NCBI RefSeq assembly: GCF_013003965.1
Contig: NZ_CP053069.1
Location: 713,419 to 777,418 of the forward strand
Length of the DNA: 64,000 bases
Direction: 5' to 3'
DNA from: Usitatibacter rugosus
GTDB lineage: Bacteria; Pseudomonadota; Gammaproteobacteria; Burkholderiales; Usitatibacteraceae
The translations under genes and the position numbers were made by a program. Below the pieces are notes generated by a model. That model was not told the DNA's origin and made no database searches. It saw only the letters and a program-made list of their open reading frames with translations. Positions 8,967 through 18,846 of the stretch are shown here, one piece after another; the first letter of the stretch is position 1, and the number at the start of each line of letters is the position of its first letter.

Positions 8967-9413
8967 ATGGCCCTGCGAGAGCAACTGAACGACGACATCA
9001 AGACCGCGATGAAGGCCCGCGAGGCCGACAAGCTCGGGGCCCTGCGCCTGCTCTCGGCCGCCGTGAAGCAGCGCGAAGTCGACGAGCGCATCACGCTCGA
9101 CGACGCGGGCGTGATCGCCGTGATCGAGAAGATGCTGAAGCAACGCAAGGACTCGATCGACCAGTACGAGAAAGCCGGCCGCACCGACCTCGCGGACAAG
9201 GAGAAGTACGAGGTCGGCATCCTCACGGCCTACATGCCGCAGCAAATGGGCGAGGCGGAAATCGTGGCGATCATCGCCGAGGCGATCGCCAGCACGGGCG
9301 CCAAAACCCCGTCCGACATGGGCAAGGTGATGGGCGCGGTGAAACCCAGGGTCGCCGGCAAGGCCGACATGGGCAAGGTCTCCGCGCTGATCAAGTCGAA
9401 GCTCGCCGGTTAA
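8967..9413 (+). CDS. yqeY: GatB/YqeY domain protein
   Basis: 148 residues, all-helical YqeY family with the MKAREADKLGALRLLSAA, YEKAGRTDLADKE and YMPQQM motifs. The family resembles the tRNA-binding tail domain of GatB amidotransferase, but the cellular role is not firmly known. The start chosen is ATG 8967 (MALREQLNDD). An upstream ATG at 8934 sits on the 3' arm of the rpsU hairpin and would add residues foreign to the family. It lies between rpsU and dnaG, as in many betaproteobacteria. Confidence 0.92.
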   Translation: MALREQLNDDIKTAMKAREADKLGALRLLSAAVKQREVDERITLDDAGVIAVIEKMLKQRKDSIDQYEKAGRTDLADKEKYEVGILTAYMPQQMGEAEIVAIIAEAIASTGAKTPSDMGKVMGAVKPRVAGKADMGKVSALIKSKLAG

Positions 9414-9456
9414 GTTTTCGCCCGCGCGCTTCGCCGCGCGGAGGGATAATCCCCCG

Positions 9457-11259
9457 ATGATCCCGCAGGACTTCATCCAGTCGCTGCTCGGCCGCGTCGA
9501 CATCGTCGACGTCATCGACCGCTACGTGAAGCTGAAGAAGGCGGGCGCCAATTTCCAGGCCTGCTGCCCCTTCCACAACGAGAAGACGCCGTCGTTCTCG
9601 GTGAGCCCGTCCAAGCAGTTCTATCACTGCTTCGGCTGCGGCGTGCACGGCAACGCGATCGGCTTCCTGATGGAGTATTCGGGCCAGACGTACCCCGACG
9701 CCATCCGCACGCTCGCCGAAAGCGTCGGGCTGCAGGTCCCCGAAGAGAAGGGCCCGGCGCGCCCTCAGTCGCAGCAGGCTCCGGCGCTCACTGCGCTGAT
9801 GATGGACGCGCTCAACTACTACCGCTCCGAGTTGAAGCGCTCGCCGGTGGCGATCGAATACCTGAAGAAGCGCGGGCTCTCCGGCGAGATCGCCGCGCGC
9901 TACGGCCTCGGCTACGCGCCCGACGGCTGGCAGAACCTCGAGTCGGTGTATCCCGACTACAAGGCCGCCATCCTCAAGGACACCGGCCTCATCATCGAGA
10001 ACGAGCAGGGCAAGAAATACGACCGCTTCCGCGACCGCGTGATGTTTCCCATCCTCGACTCGCGCGGCAACGTGATCGGCTTCGGCGGCCGCGTGATCGG
10101 CGAGGGCGAGCCCAAGTACCTGAACTCCCCCGAGACGCCGCTCTTCGAGAAGGGCCGCGAGCTCTACGGCCTCTACCAGGCGCGCCGCGCGATCCGCGAC
10201 GCCAACCGCGTCGTCGTGGTCGAGGGCTACATGGACGTGGTGGCCCTCGCGCAGCACGGCGTGGAGAACGCCGTCGCCACGCTCGGCACGGCCACGACCG
10301 CGACGCATGTGCAGAAGCTGCTGCGCCTCGCGGACAACGTGGTGTTCTCCTTCGACGGCGACAACGCCGGGCGCAAGGCGGCGTGGCGCGCTCTCGAGGT
10401 GGCGCTGCCGGTGCTCGCCGACGGCAAGGCCGTGAGCTTCCTCTTCCTGCCCGCCGAGGACGATCCCGACACGTTCGTCCGCGCGCACGGCAAGGACGCG
10501 TTCGTGAAGGAGCTGGACACCGCGCGCCCTCTCTCGCAGTTCCTCCTGGGCGAGCTCGCGGGGCGCGAGAAGATGGAGACCGAGGAAGGCCGCGCGCGCT
10601 TCCTGGCGGAAGCGAAGCCCCTGGTCGCGAAGATCGGAGCGCCGGCGCTGGCCGCGCTCGTCCGCCAGCGTGTGGGCGAGCTGAGCGGGCTCTCGTCGCA
10701 GGACCTGGGAGCGCTCCTGCCCCGCGAATCGGCACCTTCCGCGGCCCCGGCAAGTTCCTATGGGTCGTCCTATGGGTCGTCGCGGAGCCGCCGGTCCGAG
10801 CCCCGCTCCTCGCCGGCGGCCGCCGAGCAGCTGCGCATCGTGGGCCTGCTGGTGAACCACCCCGAGCTCGCCGCCCAGGTCGAGCTTCCGGCCGGCGCCC
10901 GGATGACTCCGGACCGCGAGGCGGTGCGTAACGTGCTGGAGCGGATTCGGGAGGCCGGCCCGGGTGTTACCCCGGCAATGGCCCTGGAAGTCTTCCGGGG
11001 GTTGCCCGAGGAGGAAATCGTCACCACTTCTGCTTCGGGCATCGCCCGCGAGCTTTCCGAGGGGCATTTCGACCCCTGGCCGGAGGTCAGTGGGTACTTC
11101 CAGCGCTGGACCGAGGAAGAGCAGAAACAGGAGCTCCAGGAGCTGTTCGTCCTGATCCGGGAGGACCGGGCCTCCCCGGCCGAGCGGGAGCGCTATTCGG
11201 CCCTCATGCAGGCCCTGAAAAGCCGAAACGAAACGCAGGAAATGCCGTCAAAAGTTTGA
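9457..11259 (+). CDS. dnaG: DNA primase
   Basis: 600 residues: an N-terminal CHC2 zinc finger (Cys37, His40, Cys58, Cys61), the RNA-polymerase-like core with TOPRIM motifs (VVVEGYMDVV, FSFDGDNAGRKAA), then a linker and the C-terminal DnaB-binding helical domain. It makes RNA primers at the replication fork. The linker contains an exact tandem 12-nt duplication (10756-10779) giving a SYGSSYGSS repeat before SRSRRSEPRSS. It ends at 11259, just inside the likely rpoD promoter. Confidence 0.97.
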   Translation: MIPQDFIQSLLGRVDIVDVIDRYVKLKKAGANFQACCPFHNEKTPSFSVSPSKQFYHCFGCGVHGNAIGFLMEYSGQTYPDAIRTLAESVGLQVPEEKGPARPQSQQAPALTALMMDALNYYRSELKRSPVAIEYLKKRGLSGEIAARYGLGYAPDGWQNLESVYPDYKAAILKDTGLIIENEQGKKYDRFRDRVMFPILDSRGNVIGFGGRVIGEGEPKYLNSPETPLFEKGRELYGLYQARRAIRDANRVVVVEGYMDVVALAQHGVENAVATLGTATTATHVQKLLRLADNVVFSFDGDNAGRKAAWRALEVALPVLADGKAVSFLFLPAEDDPDTFVRAHGKDAFVKELDTARPLSQFLLGELAGREKMETEEGRARFLAEAKPLVAKIGAPALAALVRQRVGELSGLSSQDLGALLPRESAPSAAPASSYGSSYGSSRSRRSEPRSSPAAAEQLRIVGLLVNHPELAAQVELPAGARMTPDREAVRNVLERIREAGPGVTPAMALEVFRGLPEEEIVTTSASGIARELSEGHFDPWPEVSGYFQRWTEEEQKQELQELFVLIREDRASPAERERYSALMQALKSRNETQEMPSKV

Positions 11260-11265
11260 TATAAT
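11260..11265 (+). promoter_or_regulatory. candidate rpoD promoter -10 element
   Basis: TATAAT directly follows the dnaG stop codon (TGA 11257-11259). No consensus -35 is seen 16-18 nt upstream (AGGAAA), so it would be a weak or extended promoter giving an ~85-nt rpoD leader. An internal rpoD promoter fits the known design of this operon. Confidence 0.4.
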
Positions 11266-11358
11266 TGCAGGTTTTCCCGATCCGACACGTGGACCCCGCG
11301 CAAAACGCGGATTCCTAGCCACGTCAGCGGACCGGCCCGACCCTTCCGGGAGAGATCG

Positions 11359-13245
<1,887 letters not shown>

Positions 13246-13250
13246 TTGCA

Positions 13251-13277
13251 GTCGTTCCCGCGCTGGCGGGAATCCAG
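13251..13277 (+). repeat. short palindromic repeat of the 'ttcccgc...gcgggaa' type
   Basis: TTCCCGC (13255-13261), loop GCTG, GCGGGAA (13266-13272), followed by TCCAG. This resembles the short interspersed palindromes found in many proteobacterial genomes (gTCRTTCCCGC...GCGGGAATCCAG). Only this copy is obvious in the window. It sits 6 nt after the rpoD stop. Confidence 0.55.
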
Positions 13278-13286
13278 TCCGAAAGA

Positions 13287-13312
13287 AAGCCCGCTCACGC
13301 GGGCTTTTTTTC
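13287..13312 (+). terminator. intrinsic terminator of the rpoD operon
   Basis: Stem AAGCCCGC / GCGGGCTT with loop TCAC, immediately followed by a run of T residues to 13311. It is a textbook rho-independent terminator downstream of rpoD. Confidence 0.9.
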
Positions 13313-13353
13313 GCCCTGCGTTTGGCGCGGGTTCGCCCGAAAGTCGTGGAAAG

Positions 13354-13377
13354 CGATACTTCCAGACGCGAGTATCG
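13354..13377. promoter_or_regulatory. inverted repeat, possible operator
   Basis: CGATACT (13354-13360) and AGTATCG (13371-13377) form a perfect 7-bp dyad with a 10-nt spacer in the gap between the rpoD terminator and the next gene. It could be a binding site for a dimeric regulator of the 13456 gene. The rest of the 13313-13455 gap shows nothing else I can name. Confidence 0.3.
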
Positions 13378-13455
13378 AAACTTTGCAGTCTGTCCTTGCC
13401 GCCGGCGGCCGGTGCGCCCAACCATGGGCTCGTTCCAACAGCCCAAGGAGCAAAC

Positions 13456-13872
13456 GTGTCGAGACGCAAAGTGTTCGGTTGCATCGTGTGCGCGGTGGCG
13501 CTGTCGCAATCCGCGATCGCCAGCCCGCGCGATGGGATGTCCGAGTTGAGCGCCGCCTCCCTGTTGCCGATCGCGGTGTCGGTGGTGGCGCCGGTGATGA
13601 TCATCGAGGGCGGAGCCAAGCTCACGGTCCAGGCGGTCGAAGCTTCGGGACGGGGGACCAAGCTCGTGCTCGAGCGTGCGTCGGACGGCGCGCGGGCCAG
13701 CGTGCAGCTCGCGGGCCAGGCGGTCGGCGGATTCTCGGTGGCCGTCGGCACCGCGATCACGGCGACGGCGGTGAGCACCGGTGTCGTCCTCTCCGCCGCG
13801 GGCCAGGTGCTCGCGTTCGTCCCCAACGAGCTCGGCAACGCGCTGCTGTACAACGAGCGCATCTCGCACTGA
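13456..13872 (+). CDS. small exported protein of unknown function
   Basis: 138 residues with a signal peptide ([20 protein letters not shown], residues 1-20, cut near AIA-SP). Hydrophobic Gly/Ala/Val-rich stretches follow ([38 protein letters not shown]). The start is GTG 13456 because AAGGAG lies 6 nt upstream; the frame is open back to 13246, but the extension is unrelated sequence. I do not recognise the family. It ends 7 nt before the DUF2145 gene and is probably co-transcribed with it. Confidence 0.7.
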   Translation: MSRRKVFGCIVCAVALSQSAIASPRDGMSELSAASLLPIAVSVVAPVMIIEGGAKLTVQAVEASGRGTKLVLERASDGARASVQLAGQAVGGFSVAVGTAITATAVSTGVVLSAAGQVLAFVPNELGNALLYNERISH

Positions 13873-13879
13873 GGCCGCC

Positions 13880-14671
13880 ATGACGATACTTCGCAGCAGC
13901 GTCGTGGGACTCCTCATCCTCGCGAGCGTGGCATCGGGAGCCGCGTACGCCGGGCGTCCCTGTGAAGAGAAGCCGCACCAGGTCGCGGACGTGCAGCAGG
14001 CGATGGCGCTCGCGCAGAAGACCGCGCAACGCCTCGACGCGAGCGGCGCGCAGGTCGCGATGCTGGCCCGCGTCGGCCAGGACCTCGGCCGCTATGGCCT
14101 CTCGTGGTCGCACTTCGGCTACGCGTACCGCGAGTCGCCTTCGTCGCCGTGGCGCGTGGTGCACAAGCTCAACCATTGCGGGACCGCGACCTCGGCGATT
14201 TACCGCCAGGGGCTCGGCGAGTTCTTCCTCGACGGGATGCATCGCTACGAGGCCGGCATCGTCGTCCTGTCGCCGGCGGTCCAGGAGCGCCTGCTGCCGT
14301 TGCTGCGTGACGATGCGCGCGCGGTGGCGTGGCACTCCGAGCCGTACAACATGCTCGCGTATCCGTGGTCGACGCAGTACCAGCAGTCGAACCAGTGGGC
14401 GATCGAGACGCTGGCGGGCGCGATGGATCCCGCCGTGCGCGGGCGCCCGCAGGCGCAGGCCTGGCTGCAGCTGCACGACTACCGGCCCACGACGCTCAAG
14501 CTCGGGGCGATGACGCGGCTCGGAGCGCGCGCGACGCGCGCCAACATCGCCTTCGACGATCACCCGAACGACAAGCGGTTCTCGGATCGCATCGAGACGG
14601 TGACGGTGGACTCGGTCTTCGCGTGGGTGCAGCGCGATGGCCTGGGCGGCCCGGTGCAGCGCGTGCAGTGA
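13880..14671 (+). CDS. DUF2145 family exported protein
   Basis: 263 residues: a signal peptide (about 1-24, ending AYA), then a domain with [38 protein letters not shown] and a TDLKLGA-like [12 protein letters not shown] motif. These match my memory of the DUF2145 family of uncharacterised proteobacterial proteins. Conserved His, Asn and Cys residues suggest a papain-like or lipid-binding fold, but that is speculation. It is paired with the small exported protein upstream, and its 3' end faces the convergent CNB gene 16 nt away. Confidence 0.7.
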   Translation: MTILRSSVVGLLILASVASGAAYAGRPCEEKPHQVADVQQAMALAQKTAQRLDASGAQVAMLARVGQDLGRYGLSWSHFGYAYRESPSSPWRVVHKLNHCGTATSAIYRQGLGEFFLDGMHRYEAGIVVLSPAVQERLLPLLRDDARAVAWHSEPYNMLAYPWSTQYQQSNQWAIETLAGAMDPAVRGRPQAQAWLQLHDYRPTTLKLGAMTRLGARATRANIAFDDHPNDKRFSDRIETVTVDSVFAWVQRDGLGGPVQRVQ

Positions 14672-14687
14672 GGCGGACGCTGCCCGG

Positions 14688-15635
14688 CTAGCCCAGGAGG
14701 GAGTTCATGTGGCGAAGCCGGTCGGCGATGCCGCGCAGCATCGCCATCGCGAACGCGGGCTCCTTCTTCACGGCGCCCAGCAGCGTGGCGCGGTCGATGG
14801 CGAGGAGCTCCGTGTCTTCCGTGGAGCCGGCGCGCGCGGTGCGCGGCGACTGGTCGATGACGGCCATCTCGCCGAACGCTCCGCCGGGACCGACGACCTC
14901 GACGATGTTGGAGCCGATGGCGATCGCGACCTTGCCGCTCTTCACGACGTACATGTAAACGCCGACCTGGCCTTCCTTCATGATGATGGTGCCCTGCGGG
15001 TAGCGCAGCAGCGCTCCCGTGGGCAGCGCCTTCTGCAGGCGCTCCATCAACCCGGGCTCGAACACGCTGGCTTCGCGGGCCGCGGAGCCGGGCTTGAGCG
15101 CGCGCGACGCGACGCGCGCGGCGATGAGGCGCAGGCGGTCGTACATCACGGAGGCCAGCATCATCGCGAACTCCGGGCTTTGCCCGAGGGCGGTCTCGAG
15201 CTCGCTCGCATCCATCGAATACACGAGGCCGCCGGTCTTGGCGGTGGCCGTGGCGCTGCGGGGGCGCCCGCTGATCACCGACATCTCTCCGAAGACATCG
15301 CCCTGCCCGACGATGTCGAGCGCCTTGCCGGCGCGCGTGAGCGTGACCTCGCCCTCGGCGATGTAGTACATGCGGCTGCCCGAGCGCAGGAAGCCGCCTT
15401 TCTGCGACGGGTCGTCCTCGGTGAAGAGTAATTGGTTGGGCGCGCACTTCTCCTCCTTGCCGGCGGCCTTGAAGACGCGCGCGGCGACGGCGGGATCGTA
15501 GAAGCGGCTGGTGGTGGCCTTGAACGGCGCCGCGGCGGGCGGCGCGGGGGGCGTGGGCGTGCCGGCGGAGGGTGCGGGTGCTGCGCCCGGGGCGGGCGAC
15601 GGCTTGGTGAAATCGAAATCGTCCGTGTCGGACAT
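14688..15635 (-). CDS. twin cyclic-nucleotide-binding domain protein
   Basis: 315 residues: a disordered Pro/Ala-rich N-terminus (about 1-40), then two cNMP-binding folds. The first (about 60-165) has GQGDVFGEMSVISGRPRSATA, a complete phosphate-binding cassette with GE and R. The second (about 200-305) has GPGGAFGEMAVIDQSPRTARA. No DNA-binding, kinase or transport domain is attached, so this is a stand-alone nucleotide sensor or adaptor. Partner and ligand (cAMP or cGMP) are unknown. It is transcribed away from tRNA-Ile. Confidence 0.85.
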   Translation of the reverse strand: MSDTDDFDFTKPSPAPGAAPAPSAGTPTPPAPPAAAPFKATTSRFYDPAVAARVFKAAGKEEKCAPNQLLFTEDDPSQKGGFLRSGSRMYYIAEGEVTLTRAGKALDIVGQGDVFGEMSVISGRPRSATATAKTGGLVYSMDASELETALGQSPEFAMMLASVMYDRLRLIAARVASRALKPGSAAREASVFEPGLMERLQKALPTGALLRYPQGTIIMKEGQVGVYMYVVKSGKVAIAIGSNIVEVVGPGGAFGEMAVIDQSPRTARAGSTEDTELLAIDRATLLGAVKKEPAFAMAMLRGIADRLRHMNSLLG

Positions 15636-15694
15636 GGGCAGGTGCGCGGGAAGCGATTGTTAGAATGCGAACTTCGATTGTACGTGCCGCACGT

Positions 15695-15768
<74 letters not shown>

Positions 15769-15782
15769 CCCCCCCTCCAACG

Positions 15783-15807
15783 AAAAAGGGCCGGCAGATG
15801 CCGACCC
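15783..15807 (-). terminator. intrinsic terminator of the small lipoprotein gene
   Basis: Read on the minus strand: GGGTCGGC, loop ATCT, GCCGGCCC (8-bp stem with one G-U pair), then TTTTT. It lies 20 nt after the 15828 stop. Confidence 0.75.
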
Positions 15808-15827
15808 CATTTCATCCTGCACGCGGC

Positions 15828-16058
15828 TTACTTCGGAACGTTGGTCCTCGAACGCAGCGACTCCGTGCTCTCGTACTGCCCACGCTCGATGGCGCGGTCC
15901 TTGTCGACCGTGGTCTGTGCCGGATCGCGATATTTCTTCGGCAGGTTGCTGCCGGTGCTGTAGACGACTTCCTCGCGGGGCTCGTCCGTGGCGGGGGCGG
16001 TCGTGGCGCAACCGCCCAGGATGACGCCGAGCGAAAGGATCGTGAAAACCAATTTCAT
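15828..16058 (-). CDS. small lipoprotein, function unknown
   Basis: 76 residues starting MKLVFTILSLGVILGGCATT. It has a short signal peptide with lipobox LGGC, lipidated Cys at 17, then a polar, charged mature part without recognisable domain (VVYSTGSNLPKKYRDP). Asp is absent from position +2, so sorting to the outer membrane is expected. It is a single-gene unit with its own terminator. Similar short lipoproteins are common in betaproteobacteria and I cannot assign a role. Confidence 0.8.
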   Translation of the reverse strand: MKLVFTILSLGVILGGCATTAPATDEPREEVVYSTGSNLPKKYRDPAQTTVDKDRAIERGQYESTESLRSRTNVPK

Positions 16059-16126
16059 TGCAGCAGTCTCCAGGGCCTATTGGGGTCCTGCGACTCTACT
16101 GGACAACCGCCGCCGGTGTCGATGGC

Positions 16127-17836
16127 CTAGGGGCGGGAGCACATGACCGCGCCCTCGATGATCCAGCCCACGCGGCGCATGTCTCGCATCGTCGAATCGC
16201 TGGTGCTGAAGCGATGGTTGCTGTCGTTCTGCGGGAAGCGGTTGTTGTACGCACGCTGGACCTTCAGGTAGCCGTCGGGGCACGTGAGGCCGGGCTGGCC
16301 GACGCGGCGCGCGTAGAAGACGACGCCCTCGAGGAACCAGCCGCGATCCGCGAGAGGGCATTCCGAAGGCTCCGCGCTGAAGAAATGCGAGTTGGGCCCG
16401 CCGTTGAGGCCGCCATAGGAGCGGCATACCTGTGCCGCGGCGAGCGCCGGATCCGAAGGCGGCTGGAACCAGCGCCATCCCTTGAACGAGTACCCCGTGG
16501 GCTGCCAGCCGTCGGCGAGGATGATCGGGATGTCCGAGGGCTCGATCGTCATGAAGTAGTGGTTGATCCTCGGGTGGTAGTACTCGAGCACGCGCTCCTC
16601 GCCCAGCGTGTTGGCGAAGGGCTGGTGCACGTCGATCGTCATCTCGTCGTTGGGGCCGCCGATCACCGACTTCATGCGGATGAAGCGCGACATGGCACCG
16701 GGATCCAACGGATTGCCGAGGTACGCATTCAGGAACGTGGAGGTCCACGTGATGATGTCGCCCACGTACTCCGGCCGGAACTCGTGCGGGATGTTCATCT
16801 CGACGAGGTAGTGCGAGGCGGGAATGCGGTTCACGGCCTGGCGCGTCATCCCCACGGGCGCGGTGGTGTCCTCGGTGCCGGCCATGCCGAGGAAGGGCAC
16901 GGTGACGCTGTCGGCACCGGATTGGTCGTCGCAGAACGAAGGCAGGAACGTTTGCCCCGCGTAGGGAACAAGCCCCACGGCAGCCTTCACTCGCGGATCG
17001 CGCGCGGTTTCGCTGCAGGCCTTGCTGAGGCTCGTGGTGAGCCTGGCGCCGGTGAGGTTGAGGATCGCCTGGCCGCCCATGCTGGCGCCGAAGGCGCCGA
17101 TGCGATCCGGATCCACCGCGCCGCCGAACACGGGATGCGCGAGCATGAGGTCGACGACGGCCTTCAATGCGAGCGGGCGCATGGCTTCCAGCTCGACCAC
17201 CTCGTCGAAATGCGTGAGGACGAAGGCGGCATCGCCGATGTCCTCGACGCGCACGCGCGAGAAGCGCGGATCGCCGTGGAAGGGTGCCGCGACGACATAG
17301 CCCTGCGCAGCGAGCTGCACGAGCGCCTCGAGGTGACCGGGGCTGATGGGACTGCCCGCGAGACCATGCGAGAAGAGCAGCAGCGGAAGGCGGGTGCCGA
17401 TCACTTTCGGCCACTGGCCCGCGGGCTGCATGTGCGGCACCGTGCTGCCGGTTTGCGGGAGCGTGTACCCGGGATCCGTGTTCGAGCTTGGCGTGGGATG
17501 GCAGACGATCACGACGTGCGCGACCTGCCTTCCGGCGAAGTTCGTGTAGAGATGGCGTTGGTCCGGCACCGGGAGGTTGATGTTGAGCGTGGTGCCGGGG
17601 TTGCGGAGGATCTGCGAGATGTATCGCGCCTGGCCGTTGGAAGGCTTGCCCTCCCAGAAATCCTCGGGCTGCGTGCCGCCGTACTGCGCGATGAGCGCGG
17701 GGTCCTGCTCGACGTTGGTGCAGGCGACTGCATAGAGGCCGTTGCCCACGGCGCCGACGGCGAGCTCGTGGTTGAAGGCGAGGGCGGGCAGCGCAAGCAT
17801 TGCAAGGGCGGCCGCGGCAAGGTGTCGGAGGGTCAT
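16127..17836 (-). CDS. secreted alpha/beta hydrolase with C-terminal DUF5648-like repeats
   Basis: 569 residues: a signal peptide (1-20, ALPALA), then an alpha/beta hydrolase domain resembling dienelactone hydrolase or PAF-acetylhydrolase. It has the oxyanion loop SHGLAG (156-161), nucleophile elbow GASMGG (Ser252), a likely acid in GTEDTTAP (Asp323) and His351. From about 417 to the end there are short units (YYHPRINHYFMT, NSHFFSAEPSEC, NHRFSTSD, each followed by a W-x-x-x-G segment) resembling the DUF5648 repeat of secreted enzymes, probably for binding or surface attachment. The substrate is unknown. ATG at 17836 is chosen for its signal peptide. Confidence 0.8.
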   Translation of the reverse strand: MTLRHLAAAALAMLALPALAFNHELAVGAVGNGLYAVACTNVEQDPALIAQYGGTQPEDFWEGKPSNGQARYISQILRNPGTTLNINLPVPDQRHLYTNFAGRQVAHVVIVCHPTPSSNTDPGYTLPQTGSTVPHMQPAGQWPKVIGTRLPLLLFSHGLAGSPISPGHLEALVQLAAQGYVVAAPFHGDPRFSRVRVEDIGDAAFVLTHFDEVVELEAMRPLALKAVVDLMLAHPVFGGAVDPDRIGAFGASMGGQAILNLTGARLTTSLSKACSETARDPRVKAAVGLVPYAGQTFLPSFCDDQSGADSVTVPFLGMAGTEDTTAPVGMTRQAVNRIPASHYLVEMNIPHEFRPEYVGDIITWTSTFLNAYLGNPLDPGAMSRFIRMKSVIGGPNDEMTIDVHQPFANTLGEERVLEYYHPRINHYFMTIEPSDIPIILADGWQPTGYSFKGWRWFQPPSDPALAAAQVCRSYGGLNGGPNSHFFSAEPSECPLADRGWFLEGVVFYARRVGQPGLTCPDGYLKVQRAYNNRFPQNDSNHRFSTSDSTMRDMRRVGWIIEGAVMCSRP

Positions 17837-17884
17837 GGGTCTCGGGAACGGTAGAATCAGGAATACAACGCGGGACCAACGGGT

Positions 17885-18343
17885 ATGGACGACATCACGA
17901 AGCTGCGGCGCATCCTTCGGACCTCCCGGACCGTGGCGGTGGTGGGTCTTTCCGCCAACTGGTACCGGCCCAGCTTCTTCGCCGCGAAGTACATGCAGGA
18001 ACATGGCTACCGGATCATCCCTGTCAATCCACAATATGACAGCGTACTGGGTGAAAAGTGCCATGCGTCGCTGCGGGATATACCGGAACCTGTGGATATC
18101 GTGGACTGCTTCCGCAAGAGCTCCGAGATTCCCGCCCTCGCCGAGGAGGCGATCGCCATCGGCGCGAAGGTCCTGTGGATGCAGCTCGGTGTCGAGAATG
18201 CCGCCGCACGTGCGCGTGCCGAGGCGGCCGGACTCGAAGTCGTCGAGAACCGCTGCGTGAAGATCGAGCACGCGCGCCTGTTCGGGGGCCTCGGCTGGAT
18301 CGGTGTCGACACCGGCATCATCTCGGCCAAGCGTCCCGTATGA
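17885..18343 (+). CDS. yccU: CoA-binding domain protein (YccU type)
   Basis: 152 residues forming one Rossmann-like CoA-binding domain: VAVVGLSANWYRPSF, IIPVNPQYDSVLGEKC, IVDCFRKS, LWMQLGVENAAA and CVKIEHARL are typical of YccU. The family binds CoA or related nucleotides, and its cellular role is unsettled. It diverges from the secreted hydrolase and is followed 17 nt later by the NfeD gene. Confidence 0.9.
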   Translation: MDDITKLRRILRTSRTVAVVGLSANWYRPSFFAAKYMQEHGYRIIPVNPQYDSVLGEKCHASLRDIPEPVDIVDCFRKSSEIPALAEEAIAIGAKVLWMQLGVENAAARARAEAAGLEVVENRCVKIEHARLFGGLGWIGVDTGIISAKRPV

Positions 18344-18360
18344 CACTCCCTGGAGGAATC

Positions 18361-18810
18361 ATGGAACTGTGGCTCATCTGGCTGATCCTGGGCTTCGTGC
18401 TCGTCACCATCGAGCTCGCGACTGGAACCTTCTATCTCCTGGTCCTCGGCCTCGGAGCCTTCGCGGGCGCCCTGGCCACGTGGGCCGGCGCCAACGTGCT
18501 CGTGCAGGCGGTGGTCGCCGCCATCGTGTCGTTGCTGGGCGCGTGGGCCGTGCACCACTGGCACGCCCGCAATCGCGGAACGCCCGCCGAGGCGATGGCG
18601 AGCAATTTCCTCGACCGCGGACAACCGGTCGTGCTCGAGTCGTGGGTCGACGAGCGCCACGGCCTCGCGCGCGTGAAGTACCGCGGCACGTCGTGGGACG
18701 CGAGGCTGGTCGGTCCGGCCGCGCAGACCGCGCTCGGCACCACGCTCTACATCGAAGGGCAGGAGGGCAGCCTGCTCCTGGCCGGCGCCCTGCCGCCGGC
18801 AGCGCGCTGA
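18361..18810 (+). CDS. NfeD-like membrane protein
   Basis: 149 residues: two or three N-terminal membrane helices (about 2-65) and a C-terminal OB-fold (about 85-140; GQPVVLESWVDERHGLARV, GTTLYIEG), the short NfeD layout (YbbK type). Such proteins act with stomatin-like SPFH proteins; a QmcA homologue follows 36 nt downstream. The start is 18361 with GGAGG just upstream. The in-frame ATG at 18340 overlaps the previous stop and would put that Shine-Dalgarno inside the gene. Confidence 0.88.
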   Translation: MELWLIWLILGFVLVTIELATGTFYLLVLGLGAFAGALATWAGANVLVQAVVAAIVSLLGAWAVHHWHARNRGTPAEAMASNFLDRGQPVVLESWVDERHGLARVKYRGTSWDARLVGPAAQTALGTTLYIEGQEGSLLLAGALPPAAR

Positions 18811-18846
18811 ACCCGTAGCCAAAACAATTCCACAGGAGGCTCCCCC

